Source: Cypionkella sp049896245
GTDB taxonomy: Bacteria > Pseudomonadota > Alphaproteobacteria > Rhodobacterales > Rhodobacteraceae
DNA: 64,000 nt
Assembly: GCF_049896245.1 (NCBI RefSeq)
Contig: NZ_JAFCTX010000011.1
Location: forward strand, 75,308-139,307
Direction: 5' to 3'
The translations under genes were made by a program, and so were the position numbers. The stretch's first letter is position 1. Each line of letters opens with the position of its first letter. The notes below the pieces were generated by a model, which had not been told where the DNA came from, made no database searches, and saw only the letters and a program-made list of their open reading frames with translations. Positions 8,319 to 16,602 of this stretch are shown piece after piece.

Positions 8319-8879
8319 TTAGTCGATCACCTCACCCGGATCGACACCCCAAAGCGCTGTTTTCAAGATCCAGCCCTTCTCGCCGCCCGCATTCACCCGG
8401 CACCAATCTGTGTTACATTCCAACAGCTTAGCAATCACACCCAATTCCGCCTGAAACGACACCCGCGCCTGCCCGTCCGGGCTGTCGCGAAATTGCGCCA
8501 TATCCTGCGTCACCAGCACAGACCTTGACCCCGACAACAGGTTGAACTGCATCCAGCCCCCCATGCCCTGATAATCCTCCACCCGCCGCCAGCGGTCATA
8601 TTCCGCCGTAATCCGCAACGGCATGCCGGCGGTGGTGAACACCCAATCGATCCGATGCGTCATCCCCGGCCCGCGCCGCACATTGCCCTCGCGCCCCTTC
8701 AGGCTGACATAACGCGGCAAGGCCAAGTTGGTTACCGGGCCTTTATGCGGATCGCGCGGAGCTTTATCATCCGGGGCGGGCTCCATCGGCAGTTCTTCCT
8801 GTGCCTGCGCGCGCCCAAGCCCCAGACTTTCGCCCAGCAAAGCCGCCGCCATACCCGCCAAAAACTGCTTCCTGTTCAT
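8319..8879 (-). CDS. Secreted bacterial SH3-domain protein
   Basis: A 186-residue exported protein. The ATG at 8879 gives a clean signal peptide (MNRKQFLAGMAAALLGESLG with a following AQA cleavage region); an upstream in-frame start would spoil it. The mature part holds two SH3-like repeats, seen in the paired patterns LKGREGNVRRGPG...RRVEDYQGMGGWM and FRDSPDGQARVSF...DWCRVNAGGEKGWI. Such SH3_4 proteins are thought to bind cell-wall or periplasmic targets. It precedes the CDF gene on the same strand; a functional link is not evident. Confidence 0.75.
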   Translation of the reverse strand: MNRKQFLAGMAAALLGESLGLGRAQAQEELPMEPAPDDKAPRDPHKGPVTNLALPRYVSLKGREGNVRRGPGMTHRIDWVFTTAGMPLRITAEYDRWRRVEDYQGMGGWMQFNLLSGSRSVLVTQDMAQFRDSPDGQARVSFQAELGVIAKLLECNTDWCRVNAGGEKGWILKTALWGVDPGEVID

Positions 8880-8977
8880 CCCGCCGCGCCCCAAATACAG
8901 ACGGGGGCTTGTGCCTTGCCCCGCTTCCCGCCACTTTGCCAAAGAATACGCTGATTTGGAAGTGCAGGGAGGCCTTC

Positions 8978-9964
8978 ATGCCCGCAACACGCTTAAACGT
9001 TGTCGTGACGCGACGATTGCCAGAAGCCGTCGAGACCAGGATGAAGGAATTGTTCGATGTCGAGTTGCGCGACCCCGACACGCCGATGAGCCGCGAAGAC
9101 CTAAGCGCCGCCATGCGCCGCTGCGATGTGCTGGTGCCAACGATCACCGATCAGATTGATGCTGGCCTGATCGCGCAGGCGGGTGACAAGCTGAAACTGA
9201 TCGCCAACTACGGCTCGGGCGTCGATCATATTGATGTCGCCACCGCACGACAGCGTGGAATTTTGGTCTCCAACACCCCCGGCACTGTCACCGACGATAC
9301 CGCCGATATGACGCTTGCGCTGATGCTGTCGGTCACCCGCCGCATCCCCGAAGGTCTGGCCGAAATGCAGGCGGGCAAATGGCAGGGCTGGTCGCCGATG
9401 GCGCATCTGGGCGGTCGGATGGGCGGCCGCCGTTTGGGTATCTTGGGGATGGGCCGCATTGGCCAAGCCGTAGCCCGCCGTGCCCGCGCCTTTGGCATGC
9501 AGGTGCATTATCACAATCGCAAGCGTGTGCGCCCCGATATCGAGGCAGAGTTAGAGGCGACCTATTGGGAAAGCCTGGATCAGATGATCGCCCGCATGGA
9601 CATCATCTCGGTGAACTGCCCGCACACGCCCTCGACCTTCCACCTGCTGAACGCGCGTCGGCTGAAACTGTTGAAACCGACGGCAGTGATCATCAACACC
9701 TCACGCGGTGAGGTGATCGACGAAAACGCCCTCGCCCGTGGCCTGAAAGCAGGCGAGATCGGCGGTGCGGGCCTTGATGTCTACGAACACGGGGCTGAGA
9801 TCAACCCCACCCTGCGCAGCCTGCCCAACGTCGTCCTGCTGCCGCACATGGGATCGGCGACAGTTGAGGGCCGCATCGAGATGGGCGAAAAGGTCATCAT
9901 CAACATTAAAACCTTCGCCGACGGCCACCGCCCGCCGGATCAGGTTGTGCCGGGGATGTTATGA
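8978..9964 (+). CDS. D-2-hydroxyacid dehydrogenase (glyoxylate/hydroxypyruvate reductase, GyaR/GhrB type)
   Basis: A 328-residue NAD(P)H-dependent 2-hydroxyacid dehydrogenase. It has the substrate-side motif GSGVDHIDVATARQRGI, the Rossmann motif ILGMGRIGQAVARRA, the Arg-containing INTSRGEVIDE and the catalytic histidine in LPHMGSAT. The pattern fits GyaR/GhrB reductases that turn glyoxylate into glycolate or hydroxypyruvate into glycerate. The ATG at 8978 follows AGGGAGG; the longer open frame upstream overlaps the divergent SH3 gene and is not used. It overlaps the next gene by ATGA. Confidence 0.88.
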   Translation: MPATRLNVVVTRRLPEAVETRMKELFDVELRDPDTPMSREDLSAAMRRCDVLVPTITDQIDAGLIAQAGDKLKLIANYGSGVDHIDVATARQRGILVSNTPGTVTDDTADMTLALMLSVTRRIPEGLAEMQAGKWQGWSPMAHLGGRMGGRRLGILGMGRIGQAVARRARAFGMQVHYHNRKRVRPDIEAELEATYWESLDQMIARMDIISVNCPHTPSTFHLLNARRLKLLKPTAVIINTSRGEVIDENALARGLKAGEIGGAGLDVYEHGAEINPTLRSLPNVVLLPHMGSATVEGRIEMGEKVIINIKTFADGHRPPDQVVPGML

Positions 9965-10263
9965 TCATGCTGCGCCTTGCAACTCTGCTGACGCTTGCCG
10001 CCAGCCCCGCGCTTGCCATGCTGTCGCCGTTTTATGACAGCGCCGAAAAGATCACCACGATCCTGCAAGACGCCGCCGTTGCAGATGCGCTGCGTCAGGC
10101 TCCAATCGGTGCGATCAGCAACACGGGCAGTTTCCCCGATGGTGCCGATGAATGGACGGTGCGCACGCAAGAGTGCGATCTTGTGCTGAAGTTGATCGGC
10201 AAGCCGCCCGGTATGGCGGGCAAAGCCACATATAGCGTCGAAATCACCTCACCTTGCCCCTGA
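9961..10263 (+). CDS. Small secreted protein of unknown function
   Basis: A 100-residue product that I do not recognise. It starts with a signal peptide (MIMLRLATLLTLAASPALA) and has only two cysteines in the mature part (in QECDL and SPCP), which could form a disulfide. The start overlaps the reductase stop by ATGA, so the two are co-translated. Function unknown. Confidence 0.65.
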   Translation: MIMLRLATLLTLAASPALAMLSPFYDSAEKITTILQDAAVADALRQAPIGAISNTGSFPDGADEWTVRTQECDLVLKLIGKPPGMAGKATYSVEITSPCP

Positions 10264-10384
10264 GGTGGTGGTTACAAAGCGGCTTTTGGGCTGAACAGAT
10301 GGCATTGGCTCTGAACGTTGGGTTGAAATACACCCGGTCAGCCCTTACCTAGCGCGCAACAACAACACGCAAACCGGGACGGTC

Positions 10385-11047
10385 ATGGAAATATTCACTT
10401 ATCCGGGCTTTATCGCCCTGCTTCAGGTCATGGGGATTGACCTTGTCCTCGCGGGCGACAATGCCATCGTGATCGGTCTTGCTGCGGCTGGCCTGCCGAA
10501 AGATCAGCGCAACAAGGCCATTCTGGTTGGCATCATTGCCGCCACCGTGATGCGGATCGGTTTTGCTCTGATCACCACGCATCTGCTGGCGATTGTCGGG
10601 CTGTTGCTGGCCGGGGGCATCCTGCTGCTTTGGGTCTGCTGGAAGATGTGGCGCGAGCTGCAAGCGGGCCACGGCAGCGACAATATGGCCGAGGAATCGC
10701 TGACCGACAGCGATCTGAACGCCGATGGCACCGTCGCAGGTGGAGCACCCCGCAAGACTTTCGCGCAAGCCGCTTGGCAGATCGTCATTGCCGATATCTC
10801 GATGAGCCTTGATAACGTGCTGGCCGTCGCAGGAGCCGCGCGCGAACATCCGACCGTGCTGGTGATCGGCCTTGTGATGTCGATCGCCCTGATGGGTCTT
10901 GCCGCCACATTCATCGCGCGTTTGCTGAACAAGCACCGCTGGATCGCTTATGTTGGCTTGCTGATCATCGTCTATGTCGCCCTGAAAATGATGTGGGAAG
11001 GCTGGCACGAGGTGCAGCCTTTCGTGATGACCTATCTCGGCAAATAA
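10385..11047 (+). CDS. TerC family integral membrane protein (YjbE-like)
   Basis: A 220-residue membrane protein of the TerC family with about seven predicted helices. The family signature is seen in both halves: IDLVLAGDNAIVIGLAAAG near the N-terminus and ADISMSLDNVLAVAGAAREH near residues 137-156. The acidic residues in the DN(A/V) repeats are thought to bind metal. Family members take part in metal export and in loading secreted enzymes with manganese. The spacer between the halves (about 95-125) is acidic. A strong hairpin terminator follows directly. Confidence 0.85.
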   Translation: MEIFTYPGFIALLQVMGIDLVLAGDNAIVIGLAAAGLPKDQRNKAILVGIIAATVMRIGFALITTHLLAIVGLLLAGGILLLWVCWKMWRELQAGHGSDNMAEESLTDSDLNADGTVAGGAPRKTFAQAAWQIVIADISMSLDNVLAVAGAAREHPTVLVIGLVMSIALMGLAATFIARLLNKHRWIAYVGLLIIVYVALKMMWEGWHEVQPFVMTYLGK

Positions 11048-11063
11048 GCGTCTGGGTATGATA

Positions 11064-11094
11064 CAGAAAACCGCCCGTTCAGGGCGGTTTTCTG
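11064..11094. terminator. Hairpin terminator after the TerC-family gene
   Basis: A perfect 13-base-pair inverted repeat (CAGAAAACCGCCC / GGGCGGTTTTCTG) with a 5-base loop lies 16 bases after the stop codon. The arms end in T-run and A-run, so it could terminate transcripts from either side, which suits the position facing the dadA-like gene. Confidence 0.85.
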
Positions 11095-11139
11095 CTGGCA
11101 AAATGCGGTGAAGTGTTAAAAGTTCCTTAAGTTGAGTTT

Positions 11140-11190
11140 TTAACCCATTGATATTAAACAATCTGAAAACGGTCCCGAGTTGGGACCACC
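11140..11190 (-). terminator. Post-stop hairpin repeat after the DadA-like gene
   Basis: Read on the minus strand, the sequence 1 base after the dadA-like stop codon is GGTGGTCCCAACTCGGGACC, then a short T-run, GATTGTTTAAT and TCAATGGGTTAA. The hairpin GGTCCC/GGGACC plus T-run is a terminator. The same block with few changes follows the cobF stop codon at 63113-63162, so this is a dispersed terminator family. Confidence 0.75.
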
Positions 11191-11191
11191 C

Positions 11192-12433
11192 TCAAAATCG
11201 CCCCGGTCGATACGGCGTCAAATCCAATTCCGGCTCCCGCCCGGCTATCAAAGCCGCCACCAACCGCGCCGTGATCGGGGCCAAAGTCAGCCCAATATGC
11301 CCGTGTCCGTAAGCATGGATAATCTCTGGCCCCGCCCCGGATGGCCCGATCACCGGCACCGAATCCGGCATCGAGGGCCGAAACCCCATCCACTCCCGAT
11401 CAGGCTTGCCCAGATCAGGAAAGATCGCCCGCGCCCCCTCCACCAGCTTTTTGATCCGGTGTGGTGACGCAGGCGCCGTCAGCCCCCCCAACTCCACCGT
11501 CCCCGCCACCCGCAGCCGTCCCGTCATCGGACACAGATAAAACCCGCGCGCCGTCGGACAGACAGGCCGCGTCAGCCGGGGTGAGGCCATATCCCACTCC
11601 ACATGATACCCCCGCTCAGTCTCCAGCGGCACGCGATCGCCAGCCTGCATTGCCAATCCTTTGGAATGTGCCCCCGCCGCGATGATCACCTTTCGCGCCC
11701 GCAACCGCAGGTCTGGCCCTTCGACCACGATGCCATCAAACTGCCGTGAGATCGAGCGCGCCTCGGCCTGCACAAAATCCGCCCGCTTGCAAACATGGGC
11801 CGCAAGGGTATGCACCATCAGCCCCGGATCGGACAGAAACACCGCCTTGGGAAAGAACGCCGCCCCACCCTCCACGGCAGGCAACCCCGGCTCCATCCCG
11901 GCCAGCACTTCAGGCGAGATCAACTCAACAGTGATCCCCTGCGTCCGCCGAAACGCCATATCTGCCTCGGCAGCTTTGAAGCCAGCGGTGGTTTCATAGA
12001 GATACAAACATCCCTTGTGCTGCATGATCGCAGCGCCGCCGATCCGATCCGCCAGCGCCTGCCAACTCGGGCAAGCATCCGCGACAAGTGCCGCAATCGC
12101 CGCCACATTGCGCCGGGTGGGTCCGGGCAAAGATTGCATAGCAAAGCGAGCCAGCCACGGCATCAGCGCGGGCAGGGCGGCGCGGCGGATGGCGAGGGGG
12201 GAGTTTTTATTGAGCAGCAAAGACGGCAGGTTGCGCAAAACATCCGGGCTGCCCACCGGCATCACCGCGTAATCGGCGATGGTGCCCGCATTGCCAAAGC
12301 TCGCGCCCATTCCCGGCTGGCTTGGATCGACCAGCACCACCTCGCGCCCCTCCGCCGTCAAAGCTTCGGCAATCGCAAGACCAACGACCCCCGCGCCAAG
12401 GATCGCGATATCGGTGGTGACGTGTTGGGTCAT
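11192..12433 (-). CDS. DadA-type FAD-dependent amino acid oxidoreductase
   Basis: A 413-residue flavoprotein of the DAO/DadA family. The FAD-binding motif is near the N-terminus (IAILGAGVVGLAIAEALTAEG region), and the C-terminus has the RPSMPDSVPVIGPSG and YGHGHIGLTLAP motifs typical of D-amino acid dehydrogenases and related secondary-amine or glycine oxidases. It is the last gene of a catabolic operon that includes a gamma-glutamyl ligase and two alcohol/aldehyde dehydrogenases. It may therefore oxidise the amino acid released at the end of that route. The substrate is inference only. Confidence 0.85.
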   Translation of the reverse strand: MTQHVTTDIAILGAGVVGLAIAEALTAEGREVVLVDPSQPGMGASFGNAGTIADYAVMPVGSPDVLRNLPSLLLNKNSPLAIRRAALPALMPWLARFAMQSLPGPTRRNVAAIAALVADACPSWQALADRIGGAAIMQHKGCLYLYETTAGFKAAEADMAFRRTQGITVELISPEVLAGMEPGLPAVEGGAAFFPKAVFLSDPGLMVHTLAAHVCKRADFVQAEARSISRQFDGIVVEGPDLRLRARKVIIAAGAHSKGLAMQAGDRVPLETERGYHVEWDMASPRLTRPVCPTARGFYLCPMTGRLRVAGTVELGGLTAPASPHRIKKLVEGARAIFPDLGKPDREWMGFRPSMPDSVPVIGPSGAGPEIIHAYGHGHIGLTLAPITARLVAALIAGREPELDLTPYRPGRF

Positions 12434-12457
12434 GCGGCTTCTCGTCTGAAAGGGTCG

Positions 12458-12526
12458 CTCATCGAGCCTGACGGCTCTCTTCGCTGGCGCGCGTCTCTAG
12501 CGAAGAGAGCCGTTAGGCTCGATGAG
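12458..12526. repeat. Long hairpin between the DadA-like and iron-ADH genes
   Basis: Two 28-base arms (12458-12485 and 12499-12526) are complementary with one G-T-type mismatch around a 13-base spacer. The element lies between two genes of the same operon and ends 9 bases from the iron-ADH stop codon. It would form a very stable RNA hairpin, which could protect the upstream transcript from decay or terminate it partially. Confidence 0.75.
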
Positions 12527-12534
12527 TGATTTGG

Positions 12535-13695
12535 TCACATGCAGGCTTCAAACAGCGCGCGGGTGTTCTCGCGCGTCATCGCCACCGGATTGCCGCCGCA
12601 GGACGGATCCTCCAGTGCCATTTCGGTCAGCATATCGAGATCGGGGTTGGTGACACCCAGCGCTGTCAGATTTTCCGGGATGTTCAGCATTTTGCGCAGA
12701 TCCATCACAGCGGCCCGGAAGCCATCAAAGCCGCCTTTGATGCCAAGGTAAGCTGCGGCGGCGTTGATCCGCTCCTCAATAGCACGGCGATTCATATCCA
12801 GCACCATCGGCATCACCACGGCGTTGGTGGTGCCGTGATGGGTTCCATACACTGCGCCAATCGGGTGGCTCAGGCTATGGATCGCCCCCAGTCCCTTCTG
12901 GAACGCAGTCGCCCCCATCGCCGCCGCCGACATCATATGCGCCCGGGCATCAAGATCGTTCGGGTTGGCGTAGACTTTAGGCAGATTCTCAAACACCAAG
13001 CGCATGCCTTCCAAGGCAATGCCTTGGCTCATCGGGTGGTAAAACGGGCTCGAATACGCCTCAAGGCAATGCGCCAACGCGTCCATGCCGGTGCCTGCAG
13101 TGATGAATTTCGGCATCCCCACCGTCAGCGCCGGGTCGCAGATCACCACCACGGGCAGCAGTTTCGGGTGGAAGATGATCTTCTTCTTATGGGTGACTGA
13201 GTTGGTCAGAACGCCCGCGCGACCCACTTCCGAACCCGTTCCCGCCGTGGTCGGCACCGCGATGATCGGCGCGATTTTGCTGGCGTCGGCGCGGGTGTAC
13301 CAGTCGTCGATATCCTCCAGATCCCAGACGCTTAGGTCTTTGCGCTGATGCGCCATCAGGGCGATCATCTTGCCAAGATCAAGCGCCGAGCCGCCACCAA
13401 AGCAGATCACCCCGTCATGGCCGGCCGCGAGGTAGACCTTGATGCCGTCGGCCATATTGGTCTCATTCGGGTTCGGATCGACTTCGGAAAATACTGCTGT
13501 GCCAAGGCCGTGGGCTTTTAGGACCGCCACGGCGTCGGCGGTGATCGGCAGGCTGGCGAGGGCCTTGTCGGTGACGAACAGTGGTTTCTTCACCCCGGCG
13601 CTCGCGCAATGCTCGGCCAGTTCGCTGATGCGGCCAACGCCGAATTTGATCGCGGTGGGGTAGGACCAGTTCCGGTTGGGAACGTTGTGGGTCAT
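12535..13695 (-). CDS. Iron-containing alcohol dehydrogenase
   Basis: A 386-residue group III (iron-type) alcohol dehydrogenase. The nucleotide-binding segment is GGGSALDLGKMIAL, and the metal-site region includes LAHCLEAYSSPFYHP, HSLSHPIGAVYGTHHG and TNAVVMP. The gene starts 3 bases after the ALDH stop, so both are co-transcribed. In this operon it probably oxidises an alcohol group of a gamma-glutamylated or free amino alcohol to the aldehyde. Lactaldehyde, propanediol or simple alcohol substrates cannot be excluded. Confidence 0.88.
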   Translation of the reverse strand: MTHNVPNRNWSYPTAIKFGVGRISELAEHCASAGVKKPLFVTDKALASLPITADAVAVLKAHGLGTAVFSEVDPNPNETNMADGIKVYLAAGHDGVICFGGGSALDLGKMIALMAHQRKDLSVWDLEDIDDWYTRADASKIAPIIAVPTTAGTGSEVGRAGVLTNSVTHKKKIIFHPKLLPVVVICDPALTVGMPKFITAGTGMDALAHCLEAYSSPFYHPMSQGIALEGMRLVFENLPKVYANPNDLDARAHMMSAAAMGATAFQKGLGAIHSLSHPIGAVYGTHHGTTNAVVMPMVLDMNRRAIEERINAAAAYLGIKGGFDGFRAAVMDLRKMLNIPENLTALGVTNPDLDMLTEMALEDPSCGGNPVAMTRENTRALFEACM

Positions 13696-13698
13696 GGT

Positions 13699-15078
13699 TC
13701 AGACTTTCTTCAGATGGTAGGATTTCGGGCGGGTGACCGAGAGGAAACCCAAGTAGGAAAGCGAGCCGCCGCGTCCGGTGTCTTTGCAGCCGGTCCAGCA
13801 CAAAGCCGGGTCAAGGTAATCGGCGCGGTTCATGAAGATCGTGCCGGTCTCGATCTGCGCGCCGAGGGCGGCGGCGGTGTCGTAATCTTCCGTCCAGATT
13901 GAGGCGGTCAGGCCATAGGGGCTGTCGTTCATCAGTTTGAGCGCCTCGGCATCGTCCTTGACCTTCATGATGCCAACGACCGGGCCGAAGCTTTCCTCCA
14001 TCATCACCCGCATGGAATGATCCACGTTCACCAGTACTTGCGGGGCGAGATAGGCACCGCCATCATCCGCCGGGAACAGCGCGGGGTCGATCAGGGCTTT
14101 CGCACCTTGGGCCACAGCCTCGGCAATCTGGCCGCGCACCACGGCGGCGAAGCGTTTGTTCGCCATTGGGCCGAGGGTGGATTCTGCGTCAAACGGGTTG
14201 CCGAGTTTCAGGGTTTTCACCCAAGCGACGGCCTTTTCGACAAAGGCATCGTAGAGCGACTCGTGCACATAAATCCGCTCGATCCCGCAGCAGCACTGGC
14301 CCGCGTTGAACATCGCTCCATCCATCAGCGTATCGACGGCGGCGTCCAGGTTCGCATCGGCGCGGACATAGCCGGGATCTTTGCCGCCGAGTTCAAGGCC
14401 GAGGGGGGTGAAGGTGCCAGCAGCGGCGCGTTCAATCGCCTGACCGCCGCCGACCGAGCCGGTGAAGTTGACGAAATTGAAGGCGCGGCCCGCGATCAGG
14501 TGTTCGGTGCTGGCATGGTCTAGCACGACATTTTGGAACACGTCGGCAGGGATGCCAGCGGCGTGGAAGGCTTCGGCCAGACGCTCGCCCACCAGCATGG
14601 TTTGGCTCGCATGCTTCAAAACAACGGTGTTGCCTGCGATCAGGGCAGGCACAAGCGTGTTGATCGTGGTTAGATACGGGTAGTTCCAAGGGGCGACGAT
14701 AAACGCCACGCCCAAGGCTTCGCGCGCAAGATAGCGGCGGAATTTGTCACTGTCTTCAACGGTTTGCGGGGCCAAAGTCGCTGCGGCAATCTCGGACATA
14801 TATTCGGTGCGGGCGTTCACACCGCCAAATTCACCGCCAAAGCGGGTGGGGCGGCCCATTTGCCAGGCCAGTTCCTCGACGATTTTCGGCGCGTTGGCGT
14901 TCAGATTGGCGACACCGGCTTTGACCAGCGCAATGCGGTCGGCCAAGGTGCGCGCGGCCCAACCTTTTTGTGCGGCGCGGGCGAGGGCAACAGTGGCTTT
15001 GGCAGCCTCCAGCGTCAGCGGCGTGCGTTCGGCATAGACCGAGCCGTCCACCGGGGAGATAAGTTGAATGGGTTTCAT
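13699..15078 (-). CDS. NAD(P)-dependent aldehyde dehydrogenase
   Basis: A 459-residue aldehyde dehydrogenase. Catalytic glutamate is in LGLELGGKDPGYV and the nucleophilic cysteine in FNAGQCCCGIERIYV, where three Cys occur in a row. The start at 15078 (MKPIQLISPVDG) is preferred because the longer frame begins inside a hairpin repeat. It lies between the gamma-glutamyl ligase and the alcohol dehydrogenase, so it probably oxidises the aldehyde produced in this operon to the carboxylate, as PuuC does for gamma-glutamyl-aminobutyraldehyde. Confidence 0.9.
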   Translation of the reverse strand: MKPIQLISPVDGSVYAERTPLTLEAAKATVALARAAQKGWAARTLADRIALVKAGVANLNANAPKIVEELAWQMGRPTRFGGEFGGVNARTEYMSEIAAATLAPQTVEDSDKFRRYLAREALGVAFIVAPWNYPYLTTINTLVPALIAGNTVVLKHASQTMLVGERLAEAFHAAGIPADVFQNVVLDHASTEHLIAGRAFNFVNFTGSVGGGQAIERAAAGTFTPLGLELGGKDPGYVRADANLDAAVDTLMDGAMFNAGQCCCGIERIYVHESLYDAFVEKAVAWVKTLKLGNPFDAESTLGPMANKRFAAVVRGQIAEAVAQGAKALIDPALFPADDGGAYLAPQVLVNVDHSMRVMMEESFGPVVGIMKVKDDAEALKLMNDSPYGLTASIWTEDYDTAAALGAQIETGTIFMNRADYLDPALCWTGCKDTGRGGSLSYLGFLSVTRPKSYHLKKV

Positions 15079-15092
15079 CGTGTTGGTCCTTG

Positions 15093-15146
15093 GTAGGGCG
15101 GGGTTCACCCCGCCAATCGGTGAAGGCGGGGTGAACCCCGCCCTAC
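15093..15146. repeat. Perfect 22-bp inverted repeat between ligase and ALDH genes
   Basis: Arms at 15093-15114 and 15125-15146 (GTAGGGCGGGGTTCACCCCG plus CC, and its complement) are perfectly complementary over 22 bases with a 10-base spacer. Each arm is itself partly palindromic (GGCGGGGTTCACCCCGCC). It looks like a mobile REP/MITE-like palindrome inserted between two genes of one operon, 1 base after the ligase stop codon. Confidence 0.8.
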
Positions 15147-15147
15147 A

Positions 15148-16563
15148 TTACGCGCGTTCCAGCAAGCGCTGGATTTCAAAATCGGTCACCACGCGGTCGG
15201 TTTCCGAAATCTCCCATTGTGCGGCGTGATGGTAGTGGTCCACCACATCATCGCCAAACGCCTTGCGGTACATCGCCGAGGTGTTCAGCAAATCGGCAGC
15301 TTCGCGCAGGTTATGCGGGATTTCGCGCACATCGCCTGCGGCATACATATCGCCCTGCATTTCCGGCTCCAGCTCCAGCTTCTGTTCGATGCCGTCAAGG
15401 CCAGCGGCCAGTAGGGCGGCGCAGGTGAGGTAGGGGTTCACATCAGAGCCCGGAATGCGACATTCCACCCGGATCGCCTTGGTGTGCTCGCCACACACCC
15501 GGAAACCTGCGGTGCGATTGTCGGCGGACCAGACGGCTTTGGTGGGGGCAAACATCCCCACGGTGAAGCGTTTGTAGCTGTTGACGTAGGGGGCGAGGAA
15601 CACCGTCATTTGCCGCGCATAGGCCAGTTGGCCTGCGATGTAGTGCTTCATCAACTGGCTCATGCCGTGCTTGTCTTTTTTGTCGTAGAACGCGGGCTTG
15701 CCGTCCAACGTCCACAAAGATTGGTGGCAATGCGAGGACGATCCAGCCTTGCGGTGATCGTATTTCGCCATGAAGGTCACCGACTTGCCCTTCGACCAAG
15801 CGATTTCCTTGATGCCGTGCTTGACGATGCTGTGGTTGTCGGCGGTGTCCAAAGCGTCGGAGTATTTATAGTTGACCTCCTCTTGCCCGGCGTCCGCCTC
15901 ACCCTTGGAGTTCTCAATGGTGATGCCCGCGCCATACAGCCCGTTGCGCACGGCGCGCATCACGTCTTCTTCCTTGGTGGTCTGGAAGATGTGGTAATCC
16001 TCGTTATAGGCGCTGACGGGTTTGAGGCCGGCGAAATTGCTGTCACGCAGGGATTCGTAGCTGTTTTCAAACAGATAGAACTCCAACTCGGTCGCCATCA
16101 TCGCATCGAACCCCATCGCACGGGCGCGTTCAACCTGTTTCTTTAGGATGTTGCGCGGCGCGTGCGGCACCGGGTTGTGGTGGTGATCCAAAGTATCGCC
16201 CAGCACCATCGCGGTGCCTTCCAGCCACGGCACCCGGCGCAGGGTGCTCATGTCTGTTTTCAGGATGTAGTCGCCATAGCCGGTTTGCCAGTTCGAGGAT
16301 TTATAGCCCTGAACCGTGGTCATCTCCATATCGACGGCAAGGAGATAGTTGCAGCAATGCGTCTCCTCCCAGCCGCCATCTATGAAGAATTGCGCGTGAA
16401 AGCGCTTGCCCATCAGGCGGCCTTGCATGTCGATGCCAGCCACCAGAACGGTGTCAATTTCGCCAGCCTTCACGGCGGCTTTCAGGTCTGCGAGTGTCAA
16501 ATTGCCGGGCATATCCGGGATCTCCAGTGATGTTTCCCCCATCTGATGTGGGGTCATGTGCAT
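15148..16563 (-). CDS. Glutamine synthetase family gamma-glutamyl-amine ligase
   Basis: A glutamine-synthetase-fold ligase of about 471 residues, only distantly like the one at 873-2273. Seen are the catalytic-domain motifs MATELEFYLFE, KAGSSSHCHQSL and RVECRIPGSDVNPYLTCAA. The N-terminus DMPGNLTLADLKAAVKAGE resembles catabolic ligases such as those acting on ethanolamine or other small amines. The ATG at 16563 is one of several possible starts (TTG 16584, ATG 16557, ATG 16542); none has a convincing ribosome site. It sits between the N-formylglutamate-amidohydrolase-like gene and the dehydrogenases. Together they look like a gamma-glutamylation route for an amino alcohol. Confidence 0.82.
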   Translation of the reverse strand: MHMTPHQMGETSLEIPDMPGNLTLADLKAAVKAGEIDTVLVAGIDMQGRLMGKRFHAQFFIDGGWEETHCCNYLLAVDMEMTTVQGYKSSNWQTGYGDYILKTDMSTLRRVPWLEGTAMVLGDTLDHHHNPVPHAPRNILKKQVERARAMGFDAMMATELEFYLFENSYESLRDSNFAGLKPVSAYNEDYHIFQTTKEEDVMRAVRNGLYGAGITIENSKGEADAGQEEVNYKYSDALDTADNHSIVKHGIKEIAWSKGKSVTFMAKYDHRKAGSSSHCHQSLWTLDGKPAFYDKKDKHGMSQLMKHYIAGQLAYARQMTVFLAPYVNSYKRFTVGMFAPTKAVWSADNRTAGFRVCGEHTKAIRVECRIPGSDVNPYLTCAALLAAGLDGIEQKLELEPEMQGDMYAAGDVREIPHNLREAADLLNTSAMYRKAFGDDVVDHYHHAAQWEISETDRVVTDFEIQRLLERA

Positions 16564-16602
16564 TTGGGGCCGAAACCCCGCCAAGAATCCATTAGCCGCG
16601 CG

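Noticed and set aside
10264..10384. Possible manganese (yybP-ykoY) riboswitch ahead of the TerC-family gene
   Set aside because: The conserved GGGGAGUAG-type loop and its partner were not found in this short leader.
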